Assembly (NCBI GenBank): GCA_942491885.1
Contig: CALOCQ010000002.1
Coordinates: forward strand, 1,240,001-1,304,000
Direction of reading: 5' to 3'
DNA from: CALBPI01 sp942491885
GTDB lineage: Bacteria; Pseudomonadota; Gammaproteobacteria; Steroidobacterales; Woeseiaceae
DNA length: 64,000 nucleotides
Shown here in pieces: positions 34,711-43,355 of this stretch. How positions within the stretch are numbered: position 1 is the stretch's first letter; every line of letters begins with the position of its first letter. The translations under genes were made by a program, and so were the position numbers. Below the pieces are notes generated by a model that saw nothing but the letters and a program-made list of their open reading frames with translations, ran no database searches and was not told the DNA's origin.

Positions 34711-36809
34711 CCACCGCCCGCGCCGCCTAGTTCGGAAATATCGGCAACCTCGAGAAACAGACCACGTACTTCCGTCAACAGCGCCATGCGATTGCGTCTG
34801 ACATCAACGTCATCTGCCATCACCATGACGTCATCAAAAAACTGATCGACCGTCCCGCGCATGCTACTCAGGCGCGTCAACACCCCCGTGTAATCCCGCG
34901 ACACAAGTAATGGCGCTATCGCTTGCCGTGCGTCATGCCAGAATCGATAAAGTGCGCGCTCCGCCGGCTCGGTAAGCGCGTTTTCATCCAGCTCCGCATA
35001 GGCATCGACTCCACCACCACGCAGCATGTTACCGATGCGCTTGTTCGCTGCCGCCAACGCACTCGCTTCAGGCAAAGTAACGAAATGGGCAACGGCCTTC
35101 AGTCGTGCGTCGAAGTCGACCATCGACCGTGGCTCGCGGGCCAATACAGCATCGAACAAGTCACCGCGCTCGATACAGATCGATTGATCATAGTAGTGAC
35201 GCAGGCGTTCCGTCACATAGTCGTAAATATCATCCGCGAGTTCGGGGTGTTTACTGGTATCGATCGGTTGCGCCTCAACCGCCGACACAATTAGCGCACG
35301 AAAATCAACGTCCAACGGCGCCTCGATTGAAATTCGCAACAAGCCGAGCGCTGCGCGCCGTAAACCAAACGGATCGCGATTACCGCTAGGCCGCTTGCCA
35401 ATAGCAAAAATACCCGCAAGCGTGTCGATGCGTTCCGCCGCGCCCAGAATCTGACCACTCAGATTGCCCGGAATCGCATCGCCGGCAAAGCGTGGAAAAT
35501 ACTGCTCACGAATTGCACTCACAACGTCGCTGTCCTCGCCGTCGTTCTGAGCGTAGTAGCCGCCCATCACACCTTGCAGATCCGGGAATTCCCCAACCAT
35601 GTCGGTGACCAAATCACAGCGCGCAAGCTCGGCCGCGCGCAGCACCGCAGCGCCGTCAACATCCAATGACTCAACCATCGCGGCGCACAGCTTTGCGACG
35701 CGCGCCGATTTATCGGCAAGACTACCGAGCGCTTTCTGATAGACAACACCTGACAATCGGGCACGACGACTATCGAGCGAACGCTTGCTGTCGTTCAGCC
35801 AGAAAAACTCGGCATCAGCAAGTCGCGGTGTCACTACTCGTTCATTGCCGCGTTGCACCTCCATCGGCGATTGGCTCTCAATATTGGCGATGGTGACAAA
35901 ATGCGCCATCGCCTTACCATCCGCATCAACGACCGGAAAATAACGCTGATGAATTTTGAGCGTGCTTTCCAGCACCTCGACAGGCAATGTCAGGAAGCGC
36001 GGATCAAAGTCGCCAACAACAGCGACGGGCCAATCGCATAGCGCTGCGATCTCATCGATCAATGCGTCATCGGTATTTACCTGTCCGCCGACCTTCGCAG
36101 CAGCGTCACACGCTATCGCCCAAACCTTGTCGCGACGCTCTTTGAAATCCGCAATGACGTACGCCTTGCGCAGCACGTCCGGATAATCGGCCGCCTGTTT
36201 GATCAGGATATTGCCCGGATGGTGGAATCGGTGTCCCTGTGTCTCACGACCCGCCTTGATATCAAAAATCGTGACTGGCGGCACGTCGTCGCCGTGCAAA
36301 ATCGTCAACCAATGCAAAGGCCGGATAAAAGCGTTCTCTCCGACGCCCCAGCGCATCCGCCGTGGGATCGGTAAACCGTCCAGTGCCGTGCGGACAATAT
36401 CGCCGAGCAGCTCGGATGAAGAAACGCCAGCCTGCACCGTATGGTGAACCAGCCATTCGCCTTTGTCGGTCGTTTCGCGTTGCAGCGCATCGACTGTGGT
36501 GCCCGCCTTGCTGGCAAACGCCAGTGCTGCTTTTGTCGGCTCCCCATTGTCGTCGAATGCGATCCGTACAGGTGGACCCCGCATGACGATTTCCTCGTCG
36601 GGTTGCTGCTGGTCGAGATTGTTGATCAGAATTGCGAGCCTTCGTGGTGCCGCGAAAACCCGATGGTCGTCGTGAGTCAGTCGGGCAACCGCCAGGCCTC
36701 CCACAATAAGCTTGCCGAACGCCTTCGCCAAACCGGGCATGGCCTTGGGCGGCAGTTCTTCCATGCCGATTTCTATCAGGCAATCTTTGCGATCGTTGTT
36801 CTTTGTCAT
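34707..36809 (-). CDS. glyS: Glycyl-tRNA synthetase beta subunit
   Basis: The 700-residue beta chain of the alpha2-beta2 bacterial glycyl-tRNA synthetase begins with DCLIEIGMEELPPKAMPGLA, the family signature. It carries HD-like and anticodon-binding C-terminal domains. It works with GlyQ, encoded 42 bases upstream. Length is close to the usual 690. The end overlaps gmhB by four bases. Confidence 0.97.
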   Translation of the reverse strand: MTKNNDRKDCLIEIGMEELPPKAMPGLAKAFGKLIVGGLAVARLTHDDHRVFAAPRRLAILINNLDQQQPDEEIVMRGPPVRIAFDDNGEPTKAALAFASKAGTTVDALQRETTDKGEWLVHHTVQAGVSSSELLGDIVRTALDGLPIPRRMRWGVGENAFIRPLHWLTILHGDDVPPVTIFDIKAGRETQGHRFHHPGNILIKQAADYPDVLRKAYVIADFKERRDKVWAIACDAAAKVGGQVNTDDALIDEIAALCDWPVAVVGDFDPRFLTLPVEVLESTLKIHQRYFPVVDADGKAMAHFVTIANIESQSPMEVQRGNERVVTPRLADAEFFWLNDSKRSLDSRRARLSGVVYQKALGSLADKSARVAKLCAAMVESLDVDGAAVLRAAELARCDLVTDMVGEFPDLQGVMGGYYAQNDGEDSDVVSAIREQYFPRFAGDAIPGNLSGQILGAAERIDTLAGIFAIGKRPSGNRDPFGLRRAALGLLRISIEAPLDVDFRALIVSAVEAQPIDTSKHPELADDIYDYVTERLRHYYDQSICIERGDLFDAVLAREPRSMVDFDARLKAVAHFVTLPEASALAAANKRIGNMLRGGGVDAYAELDENALTEPAERALYRFWHDARQAIAPLLVSRDYTGVLTRLSSMRGTVDQFFDDVMVMADDVDVRRNRMALLTEVRGLFLEVADISELGGAGGG

Positions 36810-36851
36810 GCTGGGATTCCGCGACTAACGCATATCGGGGGAGGCTTGGAT

Positions 36852-37793
36852 TCAACCCGCCTTGCGGACACTTTCTACCATTGGAAAGCCTATTGATTCG
36901 CGACTCTGGTAGTACAACTCGGCAACCGCTCTGGCCAACGCGCGAACGCGCAGAATATATGCCTGGCGCTCCGTCACAGAGATAGCCTGGCGCGCATCCA
37001 GCAGGTTGAACGTATGCGATGCGCTCAAGACCTGCTCGTACGCGGGCAGTGGCAAGGACGCCTCAACCAGTCGCTGGCATGCCGCTTCCGCTTCATCGAA
37101 GGACGTAAACAGAAAGCCTGTATCGGCATGCTCAAAATTGAACGTCGACTGCTCAACTTCGTTCTGGTGAAAAACATCGCCGTAGGTGATGCGTCCAAGT
37201 GGCCCGTCGGTCCACACGATATCGAAAATACTCTCGACATCCTGCAGGTACATCGCGATACGCTCCAAACCGTAGGTGATTTCGCCCGTGACCGGTTTGC
37301 ACTCCAATCCACCGGCTTGCTGGAAATAGGTGAACTGGGTGACCTCCATTCCATTCAGCCAGACCTCCCAACCGAGACCCCAGGCACCCAACGTCGGAGA
37401 TTCCCAATTGTCCTCGACGAATCGGATATCGTGCACCAGCGGATCGATGCCTAACGCACGCAGGGAGTCCAGATATAGCGACTGAATATCAAGCGGCGAC
37501 GGTTTGATTACCACCTGGTATTGATAGTAGTGCTGTAGCCGGAATGGATTGTCCCCATAGCGCCCATCGGTCGGCCGTCTGCAGGGCTGCACATAGGCTG
37601 CACTCCACGGCTCGGGGCCGATAGCACGCAGGAACGTCGCCGGATGGAAGGTTCCGGCGCCCACCGGCATATCTATCGGTTGCTGAATCACGCAACCTTC
37701 TTTCGCCCAGTAAGACTGAAGCGTCAGAATCAAATCCTGAAACGTTTTCGGCATGGTTTTCGCCACGACGTTAGTGGTTTGAGTAGTACTCAT
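36852..37793 (-). CDS. glyQ: Glycyl-tRNA synthetase alpha subunit
   Basis: The 313-residue alpha chain holds the class II catalytic core. It contains FQDLILTLQSYWAKEGCVI near the start and GAGTFHPATFLRAIGPEPW, both typical of GlyQ. I chose the ATG at 37793 (MSTTQTTNVV); an internal ATG at 37754 (MPKTFQ) is possible and also fits homologues. The long upstream open frame shows no homology. It heads the leftward operon glyQ-glyS-gmhB-plsC and diverges from glnA. Confidence 0.95.
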   Translation of the reverse strand: MSTTQTTNVVAKTMPKTFQDLILTLQSYWAKEGCVIQQPIDMPVGAGTFHPATFLRAIGPEPWSAAYVQPCRRPTDGRYGDNPFRLQHYYQYQVVIKPSPLDIQSLYLDSLRALGIDPLVHDIRFVEDNWESPTLGAWGLGWEVWLNGMEVTQFTYFQQAGGLECKPVTGEITYGLERIAMYLQDVESIFDIVWTDGPLGRITYGDVFHQNEVEQSTFNFEHADTGFLFTSFDEAEAACQRLVEASLPLPAYEQVLSASHTFNLLDARQAISVTERQAYILRVRALARAVAELYYQSRESIGFPMVESVRKAG

Positions 37794-37910
37794 AATAAAA
37801 AGCGCCCTAAAAACCGGGTGTGATATGCGCGGAGGCCACATGCCAGCCGCGCAGTATAGCGTTTTGCCTGACAATTGCCGATGACGGATCCCGAGGCCAG
37901 CCGCCTGCCC

Positions 37911-37927
37911 CGCCCCAGAATGGTGCG
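37911..37927 (-). promoter_or_regulatory. Possible second NtrC site upstream of glnA
   Basis: On the minus strand this reads CGCACCATTCTGGGGCG, matching the GCACC-N5-GGTGC core with one change. It lies 31 bases upstream of the better site, a spacing close to the paired NtrC sites at glnA promoters elsewhere. Confidence 0.4.
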
Positions 37928-37941
37928 AGCGCCCGACCATA

Positions 37942-37958
37942 TGCACAATATCCGTGCA
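37942..37958 (+). promoter_or_regulatory. NtrC-binding site upstream of glnA
   Basis: TGCACAATATCCGTGCA is a TGCAC-N7-GTGCA inverted repeat, the form of NtrC enhancer sites. It is about 95-100 bases upstream of the expected sigma-54 start, the usual enhancer distance, and NtrC is encoded nearby. Confidence 0.65.
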
Positions 37959-38019
37959 CATCATGAGCTTGGTCATTTCGTAAGTACTTGTCTTTCAGTA
38001 ACTTAAAACTGTTTTCCGC

Positions 38020-38035
38020 TGGCACGGAATCTGCA
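38020..38035 (+). promoter_or_regulatory. Sigma-54 promoter of glnA
   Basis: TGGCACGGAATCTGCA matches the -24/-12 consensus TGGCACG-N4-TTGCW at all but one position, with GG and GC ten bases apart as required. Transcription would start near 38046, leaving a leader of about 105 bases before glnA. Confidence 0.85.
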
Positions 38036-38150
38036 CTATCATTGACCACACGACAAGAAACCTTGTCAAAACTGACCTCCGGCCTGTGCAATATCGTTTT
38101 CGATCCACGCCAGCGCCGGTTTTTAATGAGAAATCCCTGGAGGAATCCGC

Positions 38151-39560
38151 ATGAGCAGCGCCGACGTACACAAGTTAATCAAGGAACACGACGTCAAGTT
38201 CGTTGATTTTCGTTTCACCGACACCAAAGGCAAGGAACAACACGTCACCGTTCCGGCGCATACCATCGAGGATGACACCTTTGAAGAAGGCAAGATGTTT
38301 GACGGATCGTCAATTGCCGGCTGGAAAGGTATCAATGAGTCAGACATGATTCTTATGCCCGATGCGGCAACCGCCGTGGTCGATGTTTTCTCTGAAGAAA
38401 CTACCGTTAACATCCGTTGCGATGTTATCGAGCCTGCGACGATGCAGGGCTATGAGCGCGATCCGCGCTCACTCGCGCATCGCGCGGAGGCTTACCTGAA
38501 AGCAACGGGTATCGCTGATACCGCATACTTCGGCCCGGAAAATGAATTTTTCGTCTTCGACGACGTTCGTTTCGATGACCACATTGGCGGCGCATTCTAC
38601 AAAATCGACTCTGTTGAAGGCTCCTGGAACACCGGTACCAAACAGGATGGTGGTAACTACGGACATCGCCCGGGACAGAAGGGTGGTTACTTCCCGGTAC
38701 CCCCGGTTGATTCGCTGCACGACCTGCGTTCCGCTATGTGCCTGGCGCTCGAAGAAATGGGCGTAGAGACCGAGGTGCATCACCACGAAGTTGCGACCGC
38801 CGGCCAGTGTGAAATTGGCGCCGTGTTCAATACGTTGGTGAAGAAAGCCGATGAAGTGCAGACATTCAAGTACGTTGTTCACAATGTCGCTCACAGCTAC
38901 GGCAAGACAGCGACGTTCATGCCAAAACCGCTGGTCGGCGACAACGGCAACGGTATGCACGTTCACCAGTCGCTCGCAAAAGACGGCAAGAACCTGTTCA
39001 CCGGTGACGCGTATGGCGGCCTGTCTGAAACCGCGTTGTACTACATCGGCGGCATTCTGAAGCACGCGAAAGCGATCAACGCGTTCACCAACCCTTCAAC
39101 CAACAGTTACAAACGCCTGGTTCCGGGCTTCGAGGCCCCGACCATTCTGGCCTACTCAGCACGCAACCGTTCAGCGTCGATCCGTATCCCGTTCATCGCG
39201 AACCCGAAAGGCCGCCGTGTCGAAGTGCGTTTCCCTGATTCCATGGCGAACCCGTACTTTGCGTTCTCAGCAATGATGATGGCCGGCCTCGACGGCATCA
39301 AGAACAAGATCCATCCGGGCGAACCGGCAGACAAAGATCTTTATGACCTGCCGCCAGAAGAAGAGGCACAGCTCAACCTTGTCGCGTTCTCACTCGAGGA
39401 GGCGTTGGACGCATTGAGCGCTGACCGCGAATTTCTGCTCGCCGGCGACGTCTTTACCGATGGTCTGATCGACGCCTACATCGACCTTAAAATGGAAGAG
39501 GTCACACGCTTGAGAATGGCGACCCACCCGGTCGAATTCGACATGTACTACAGCCTTTGA
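38151..39560 (+). CDS. glnA: Glutamine synthetase, type I (GlnA)
   Basis: GlnA makes glutamine from glutamate, ammonia and ATP. The 469-residue protein has the beta-grasp motif MFDGSSIAGWKGI, the GPENEFFVFD metal site, the VHQSL and the NRSASIRIP motifs. The adenylylation tyrosine is Y398 in KDLYDLPPE, so GlnE control is expected. A strong GGAGGA ribosome binding site precedes the ATG. Upstream are a sigma-54 promoter and NtrC-like sites; downstream follow a DUF4124 gene and ntrBC, as in many gammaproteobacteria. Confidence 0.98.
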   Translation: MSSADVHKLIKEHDVKFVDFRFTDTKGKEQHVTVPAHTIEDDTFEEGKMFDGSSIAGWKGINESDMILMPDAATAVVDVFSEETTVNIRCDVIEPATMQGYERDPRSLAHRAEAYLKATGIADTAYFGPENEFFVFDDVRFDDHIGGAFYKIDSVEGSWNTGTKQDGGNYGHRPGQKGGYFPVPPVDSLHDLRSAMCLALEEMGVETEVHHHEVATAGQCEIGAVFNTLVKKADEVQTFKYVVHNVAHSYGKTATFMPKPLVGDNGNGMHVHQSLAKDGKNLFTGDAYGGLSETALYYIGGILKHAKAINAFTNPSTNSYKRLVPGFEAPTILAYSARNRSASIRIPFIANPKGRRVEVRFPDSMANPYFAFSAMMMAGLDGIKNKIHPGEPADKDLYDLPPEEEAQLNLVAFSLEEALDALSADREFLLAGDVFTDGLIDAYIDLKMEEVTRLRMATHPVEFDMYYSL

Positions 39561-39569
39561 TGACATAAC

Positions 39570-39597
39570 ACCAGTGCCCGGTGCACCGGGCACTGGT
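39570..39597 (+). terminator. Perfect 28-base palindrome after glnA (terminator or attenuating hairpin)
   Basis: ACCAGTGCCCGG is followed by TGCA and its exact complement, ten bases after the glnA stop. The stem is very stable, but the following bases are GGCAAAGG with no T-run. It probably limits read-through into DUF4124-ntrBC or protects the glnA transcript end, rather than acting as a complete intrinsic terminator. Confidence 0.55.
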
Positions 39598-39628
39598 GGC
39601 AAAGGGTTCCGCGCGCTATGCTAGGCAA

Positions 39629-40180
39629 ATGCGACTATTTATCACATTCATCGGCTGCATGGTTTTCGCGGCAAATCTACCGGCCCAGCAAATTTATCGC
39701 TGGGTGGATGACACTGGCGTGGTTCATTATTCCGACCAGCCACGCGCCGCCGGCGATGTTGGTCAGGCCGAGAAAATCGATATCGCGATACCGCCGGGGA
39801 TCTCCAATCCAACGCGGGCTATTTCAGTGGGTGCGAGCCTCGATGACGAAGAGCCTGTCGGTGAAGACCTGGATGCCTACCGTGATGTCAGTATCGTGTC
39901 ACCGTCCGATCAGCAAGTTATATGGAATATAGCGACAAGACTGCCGGTAACCTTATCGATCGAGCCGGCACTGGCGGGATCGCACAGGGTGCAGATGCTA
40001 TTGGACGATCAGCCGATCGGCAATCCGATCAGCGAAACGACGACAACCATCGAACCGGTCTATCGGGGGGAGCACAGACTGACCCCGGTGATCATCGATA
40101 CGGATGGCAACACGGTGTACACGGGCGAGACGCGTCTGTTCTATGTTCAGCAAGCGAGCACACAACTCCGCCGCCGCTAA
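39629..40180 (+). CDS. Secreted DUF4124 domain protein
   Basis: The 183-residue protein has a signal peptide (about residues 1-20, ending LPAQ). A DUF4124 segment follows, with the hallmark QQIYRWVDDTGVVHYSDQP. The second half (about 95-180) is a beta-rich domain. Proteins of this type often sit between glnA and ntrB in gammaproteobacteria, but their function is unknown. The ATG at 39629 fits the signal peptide. Its end overlaps the region where ntrB must start. Confidence 0.8.
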   Translation: MRLFITFIGCMVFAANLPAQQIYRWVDDTGVVHYSDQPRAAGDVGQAEKIDIAIPPGISNPTRAISVGASLDDEEPVGEDLDAYRDVSIVSPSDQQVIWNIATRLPVTLSIEPALAGSHRVQMLLDDQPIGNPISETTTTIEPVYRGEHRLTPVIIDTDGNTVYTGETRLFYVQQASTQLRRR

Positions 40181-40206
40181 CTTTATCTCAACCGGAGCGT
40201 GACGAA

Positions 40207-41244
40207 ATTTTTGAACATCTCGTCACCAGTGTCGTTCTGCTCGATGCCGACTTTCTCGTCGTCGAGCTTAATCCCGCCGCAGAGAACTTACTGCAGGTAA
40301 GCCGTGAACACGTGAAAGGCCAGCCGTTGAGGCGCTTTTTCCACGATGCCGATGCGCTAAACGACCTGCTAGGCCGCGCGCAGAACTTTTCCCAGCCCTA
40401 CGCACGCGAAATTTTGTTGCGCCACCGTGACGACTCGCGCGGGTCGCTGAACATTGATTGTCGCGTTGCGCCATTCTCCGCCGAGCAACCCGGTTGGATG
40501 CTCGTTGAGTTCACGGATATTACGTCGCGGCTAAGAATATCGCGCGACAACGACTTGCGTGCGCAGCACGACATTGGCCGGATGATCATTCGCCAGCTCG
40601 CACACGAAATCAAAAACCCACTTGGCGGGTTACGCGGTGCAGCGCAGTTACTCGCGCGCCAGGTCGACTCCGACGAGTTGGTGGGTTACACCGATGTGAT
40701 CATCGGCGAAGTCGATCGTCTGGCAAACCTGGTCGACTCATTACTCGGGCCAGGCGGCACAACTAACAAGACTCCAGTCAATATTCACGATGTCCTGGAG
40801 CATGTCGTGCAAATTGTTGCCGCCGATGTGGGTGATCGCCTGCGCTGGAACCGTGACTATGACCCCAGCCTGCCGAACCTTGAGCTCGACCGGAATCAGA
40901 TGATTCAAGCGGTGCTGAATATTGTTCGTAATGCCGCTAGCGCTACAGCGCCGGGTGTTGGGACGATCAGCCTGCGCACTCGCGCATTGACCAACGAAAC
41001 CATTGGCGCGACCCGTCATCGAGTGATTGCGAGCATCGAAATCGCTGACGATGGACCCGGCATCGACCCCAAGCTTCGCGATTCAATTTTTTATCCTTTG
41101 GTCACCGGGCGCGTTGATGGCAGCGGCATAGGCTTGCCGCTGTCGCAAGAACTCATCAACCGCCATGACGGACTGATCGAGTTCGCTAGTGAGCCGGGCC
41201 GAACGGTATTCCAGATTCGCCTGCCGTTGTCCGAACCTATATGA
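40207..41244 (+). CDS. ntrB: Nitrogen regulation sensor kinase NtrB (GlnL), start unresolved
   Basis: NtrB phosphorylates or dephosphorylates NtrC according to PII status. The protein has a PAS domain (starting FEHLVTSVVLLDADF), the H box RQLAHEIKNPLGGLRGAAQL, the N box QAVLNIVRNA, and the G boxes DDGPGI and GSGIGLPLS. No ATG, GTG or TTG lies near the expected N terminus. The only in-frame ATG (39922) would add some 90 unrelated residues overlapping the DUF4124 gene. I give ATT 40207, which has GGAG nine bases upstream. Another option is ATG 40143 in another frame, with a one-base frameshift near 40200. The stop overlaps ntrC by four bases. Confidence 0.8.
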   Translation: MFEHLVTSVVLLDADFLVVELNPAAENLLQVSREHVKGQPLRRFFHDADALNDLLGRAQNFSQPYAREILLRHRDDSRGSLNIDCRVAPFSAEQPGWMLVEFTDITSRLRISRDNDLRAQHDIGRMIIRQLAHEIKNPLGGLRGAAQLLARQVDSDELVGYTDVIIGEVDRLANLVDSLLGPGGTTNKTPVNIHDVLEHVVQIVAADVGDRLRWNRDYDPSLPNLELDRNQMIQAVLNIVRNAASATAPGVGTISLRTRALTNETIGATRHRVIASIEIADDGPGIDPKLRDSIFYPLVTGRVDGSGIGLPLSQELINRHDGLIEFASEPGRTVFQIRLPLSEPI

Positions 41245-42647
41245 ACGATCGACGCATAACGGCCTGGGTCATCGATGATGACCACTCTGTGCGCTGGGTC
41301 CTTGAGCAGGCTTTGACGCAGGCGGGTATGGCTGTGCGTGTCTTTGAAGACGGCCACGCATTCCTCGACGCCATCGCAACAAGCACTCCCGACGTGGTAG
41401 TCACCGATGTGCGCATGCCCGGCATTGATGGGCTGGAATTGATGCAGCAACTGCAGCAAAGTCACCCGGACATCCCGGTCATCGTGATCACTGCACACTC
41501 GGATCTCGATAGTGCCGTTGCCGCCTATAAGGGCGGCGCCTTCGAATATCTACCGAAGCCGTTTGATATCGATGAGGCTGTCTCCCTGGTTCGCCGCGCC
41601 TGGCAGGAAGCCGCACGCGGCAGCGTCACAACGCCGAAAGCCGCGACGGAGTCGCCGGGTCTGATCGGCCAGGCGCCGGCCATGCAGGAGGTGTTCCGCT
41701 CGATTGGTCGGCTCGCCAAATCAAGCATGACCGTTTTGATCACCGGGGAATCGGGAACCGGCAAAGAGCTTATCGCGCAAGCTCTGCACAGCAACAGCCC
41801 GCGGGCTAACCAACCGTTTATCGCACTCAATACCTCCGCAATCGCGTCGGAGTTGCTGGAGTCCGAGCTTTTCGGCCATGAAAAGGGCGCGTTCACAGGC
41901 GCCGAATCCCGCCGCATCGGCCGCTTTGAGCAGGCCGACAAGGGCACCTTATTTCTCGACGAAATCGGCGATATGTCGCCGGCCCTGCAAACACGACTGT
42001 TGCGCGTTCTGGCGGAAGGCGAGTTCTATCGCGTTGGCGGCCAGATTCCGATTTCAGTCAACGTTCGCGTTATCGCGGCTACCCATCAAAATCTGGCGCA
42101 AGCTGTCGAAGAGGGGCGTTTTCGTGAAGATCTTCTGCACCGCCTGAACGTCATCCGGATTGAATCGCCGCCGCTGCGCGATCGTCCTGATGATGTGCCG
42201 CTATTGCTCAATCACTACCTGCACAAGGCAGCAGCCGAGCTCAGCGTTGATGCGAAAACGCTCGACGATGATGCATTGCGTTTGTTGTGCGCCTTTGACT
42301 GGCCCGGCAACGTGCGTCAACTCGTCAACGCTTGTCGGCGCCTGACCGTCACCGCGCCCGGTAATGTCATAGGACTGGCGGACGTACCCTCAGAGTTCGG
42401 CGGCGCGACCGGCGTTGATCCGGCGGCACATGCCTGGACGATGAATCTGGAGCAATGGGCGAGCGCTCAATTACAGGGCGACAATGACAAGCCATTACTG
42501 AACGACGCATTGCCTGCATTCGAGCGCACGTTAATCCTCGCCGCGCTGCGCCAGGCATCGGGCCAACGGGGCGAGGCCGCGCGCCTGCTTGGTTGGGGTC
42601 GTAATACGCTGACACGAAAGATTGCACAACTGAAACTCGATCTGTAA
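41241..42647 (+). CDS. ntrC: Nitrogen regulation response regulator NtrC (GlnG)
   Basis: This 468-residue sigma-54 activator has a receiver domain with phospho-acceptor D56. The AAA+ domain has Walker A GESGTGKE at 169-176, the sigma-54 contact loop GAFTGA at 216-221 and Walker B LFLDE at 237-241. A Fis-type helix-turn-helix ends the protein (GEAARLLGWGRNTLTRKIAQ). It activates glnA-type promoters, and sites upstream of glnA fit. The ATG overlaps the ntrB stop by four bases. Confidence 0.97.
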   Translation: MNDRRITAWVIDDDHSVRWVLEQALTQAGMAVRVFEDGHAFLDAIATSTPDVVVTDVRMPGIDGLELMQQLQQSHPDIPVIVITAHSDLDSAVAAYKGGAFEYLPKPFDIDEAVSLVRRAWQEAARGSVTTPKAATESPGLIGQAPAMQEVFRSIGRLAKSSMTVLITGESGTGKELIAQALHSNSPRANQPFIALNTSAIASELLESELFGHEKGAFTGAESRRIGRFEQADKGTLFLDEIGDMSPALQTRLLRVLAEGEFYRVGGQIPISVNVRVIAATHQNLAQAVEEGRFREDLLHRLNVIRIESPPLRDRPDDVPLLLNHYLHKAAAELSVDAKTLDDDALRLLCAFDWPGNVRQLVNACRRLTVTAPGNVIGLADVPSEFGGATGVDPAAHAWTMNLEQWASAQLQGDNDKPLLNDALPAFERTLILAALRQASGQRGEAARLLGWGRNTLTRKIAQLKLDL

Positions 42648-42717
42648 TTTCTTCGGTCATCGGGCGGTCAGTTACCGTATGCGCTCGCTGTGCCAATTCA
42701 TATTTTGAGGTTTCGCC

Positions 42718-43347
42718 ATGTCCAAGTTTCGCCAATGTGCCATCTACTTGAGCGCTATCGCATCCTTAGCCGTTTCCGCTAATAGCAGCGCCGACATGGC
42801 CGCGAAAAGTGCCGACGCGGTAATGCCGGTTCAGATCGGACAGGTCGCGCCCGATTTCGAGGTGCGTACCGCGACAGGCGAGACTTATACCTTTGATGCG
42901 GATGGGCAGTCCGCGAAGACGATGCTTATTTTCTATCGCGGTGGTTGGTGTCCGTATTGCAATCGCCATCTGCAGTCACTGCAAAGTGTCGTGCCGAAGT
43001 TGCGTGATGCCGGTATTGATGTGTTGTTCCTGTCCGCTGACCGCCCGGAAATTTTGTTCGAAAGCCTCGAAGAGCCGGGCGTGGACTATACGCTGTTATC
43101 CGACGCATCAATGTCTGCGTCGCGCGCTTATGGCCTGGCGTTTGTAGTTGACGACAAGACCGTTGCCCGTTACAAGGAATACGGCATCGACCTCGAAGCG
43201 TCATCCGGCTATGACCACCATCAGCTACCCGTGCCTGCGGTGTATTTGATTGATGATGGCAAGGTAGCGTTCATGTACGCGGATGCGGATTACAAGAAGC
43301 GACTCGCACCGGAGAAGATTTTAGAGGCCGCGGGCATCGACGGTTGA
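42718..43347 (+). CDS. Secreted peroxiredoxin-like thioredoxin-fold protein
   Basis: The 209-residue protein has a signal peptide (cleavage around residue 26, SSADMA). An AhpC/TSA-like thioredoxin fold follows, with the core IGQVAPDFEVRTATG. The redox motif is GGWCPYCNRHL near residue 78, and the cis-proline is in LPVPAVY. The CxxC in place of a single peroxidatic cysteine, with RGGWCPYC context, fits the peroxiredoxin-like family with thiol-disulfide activity. It has its own TGAGGT-type ribosome binding site and no operon partner. It probably handles peroxide or thiol stress in the periplasm. Confidence 0.82.
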   Translation: MSKFRQCAIYLSAIASLAVSANSSADMAAKSADAVMPVQIGQVAPDFEVRTATGETYTFDADGQSAKTMLIFYRGGWCPYCNRHLQSLQSVVPKLRDAGIDVLFLSADRPEILFESLEEPGVDYTLLSDASMSASRAYGLAFVVDDKTVARYKEYGIDLEASSGYDHHQLPVPAVYLIDDGKVAFMYADADYKKRLAPEKILEAAGIDG

Positions 43348-43355
43348 ACGAATTG

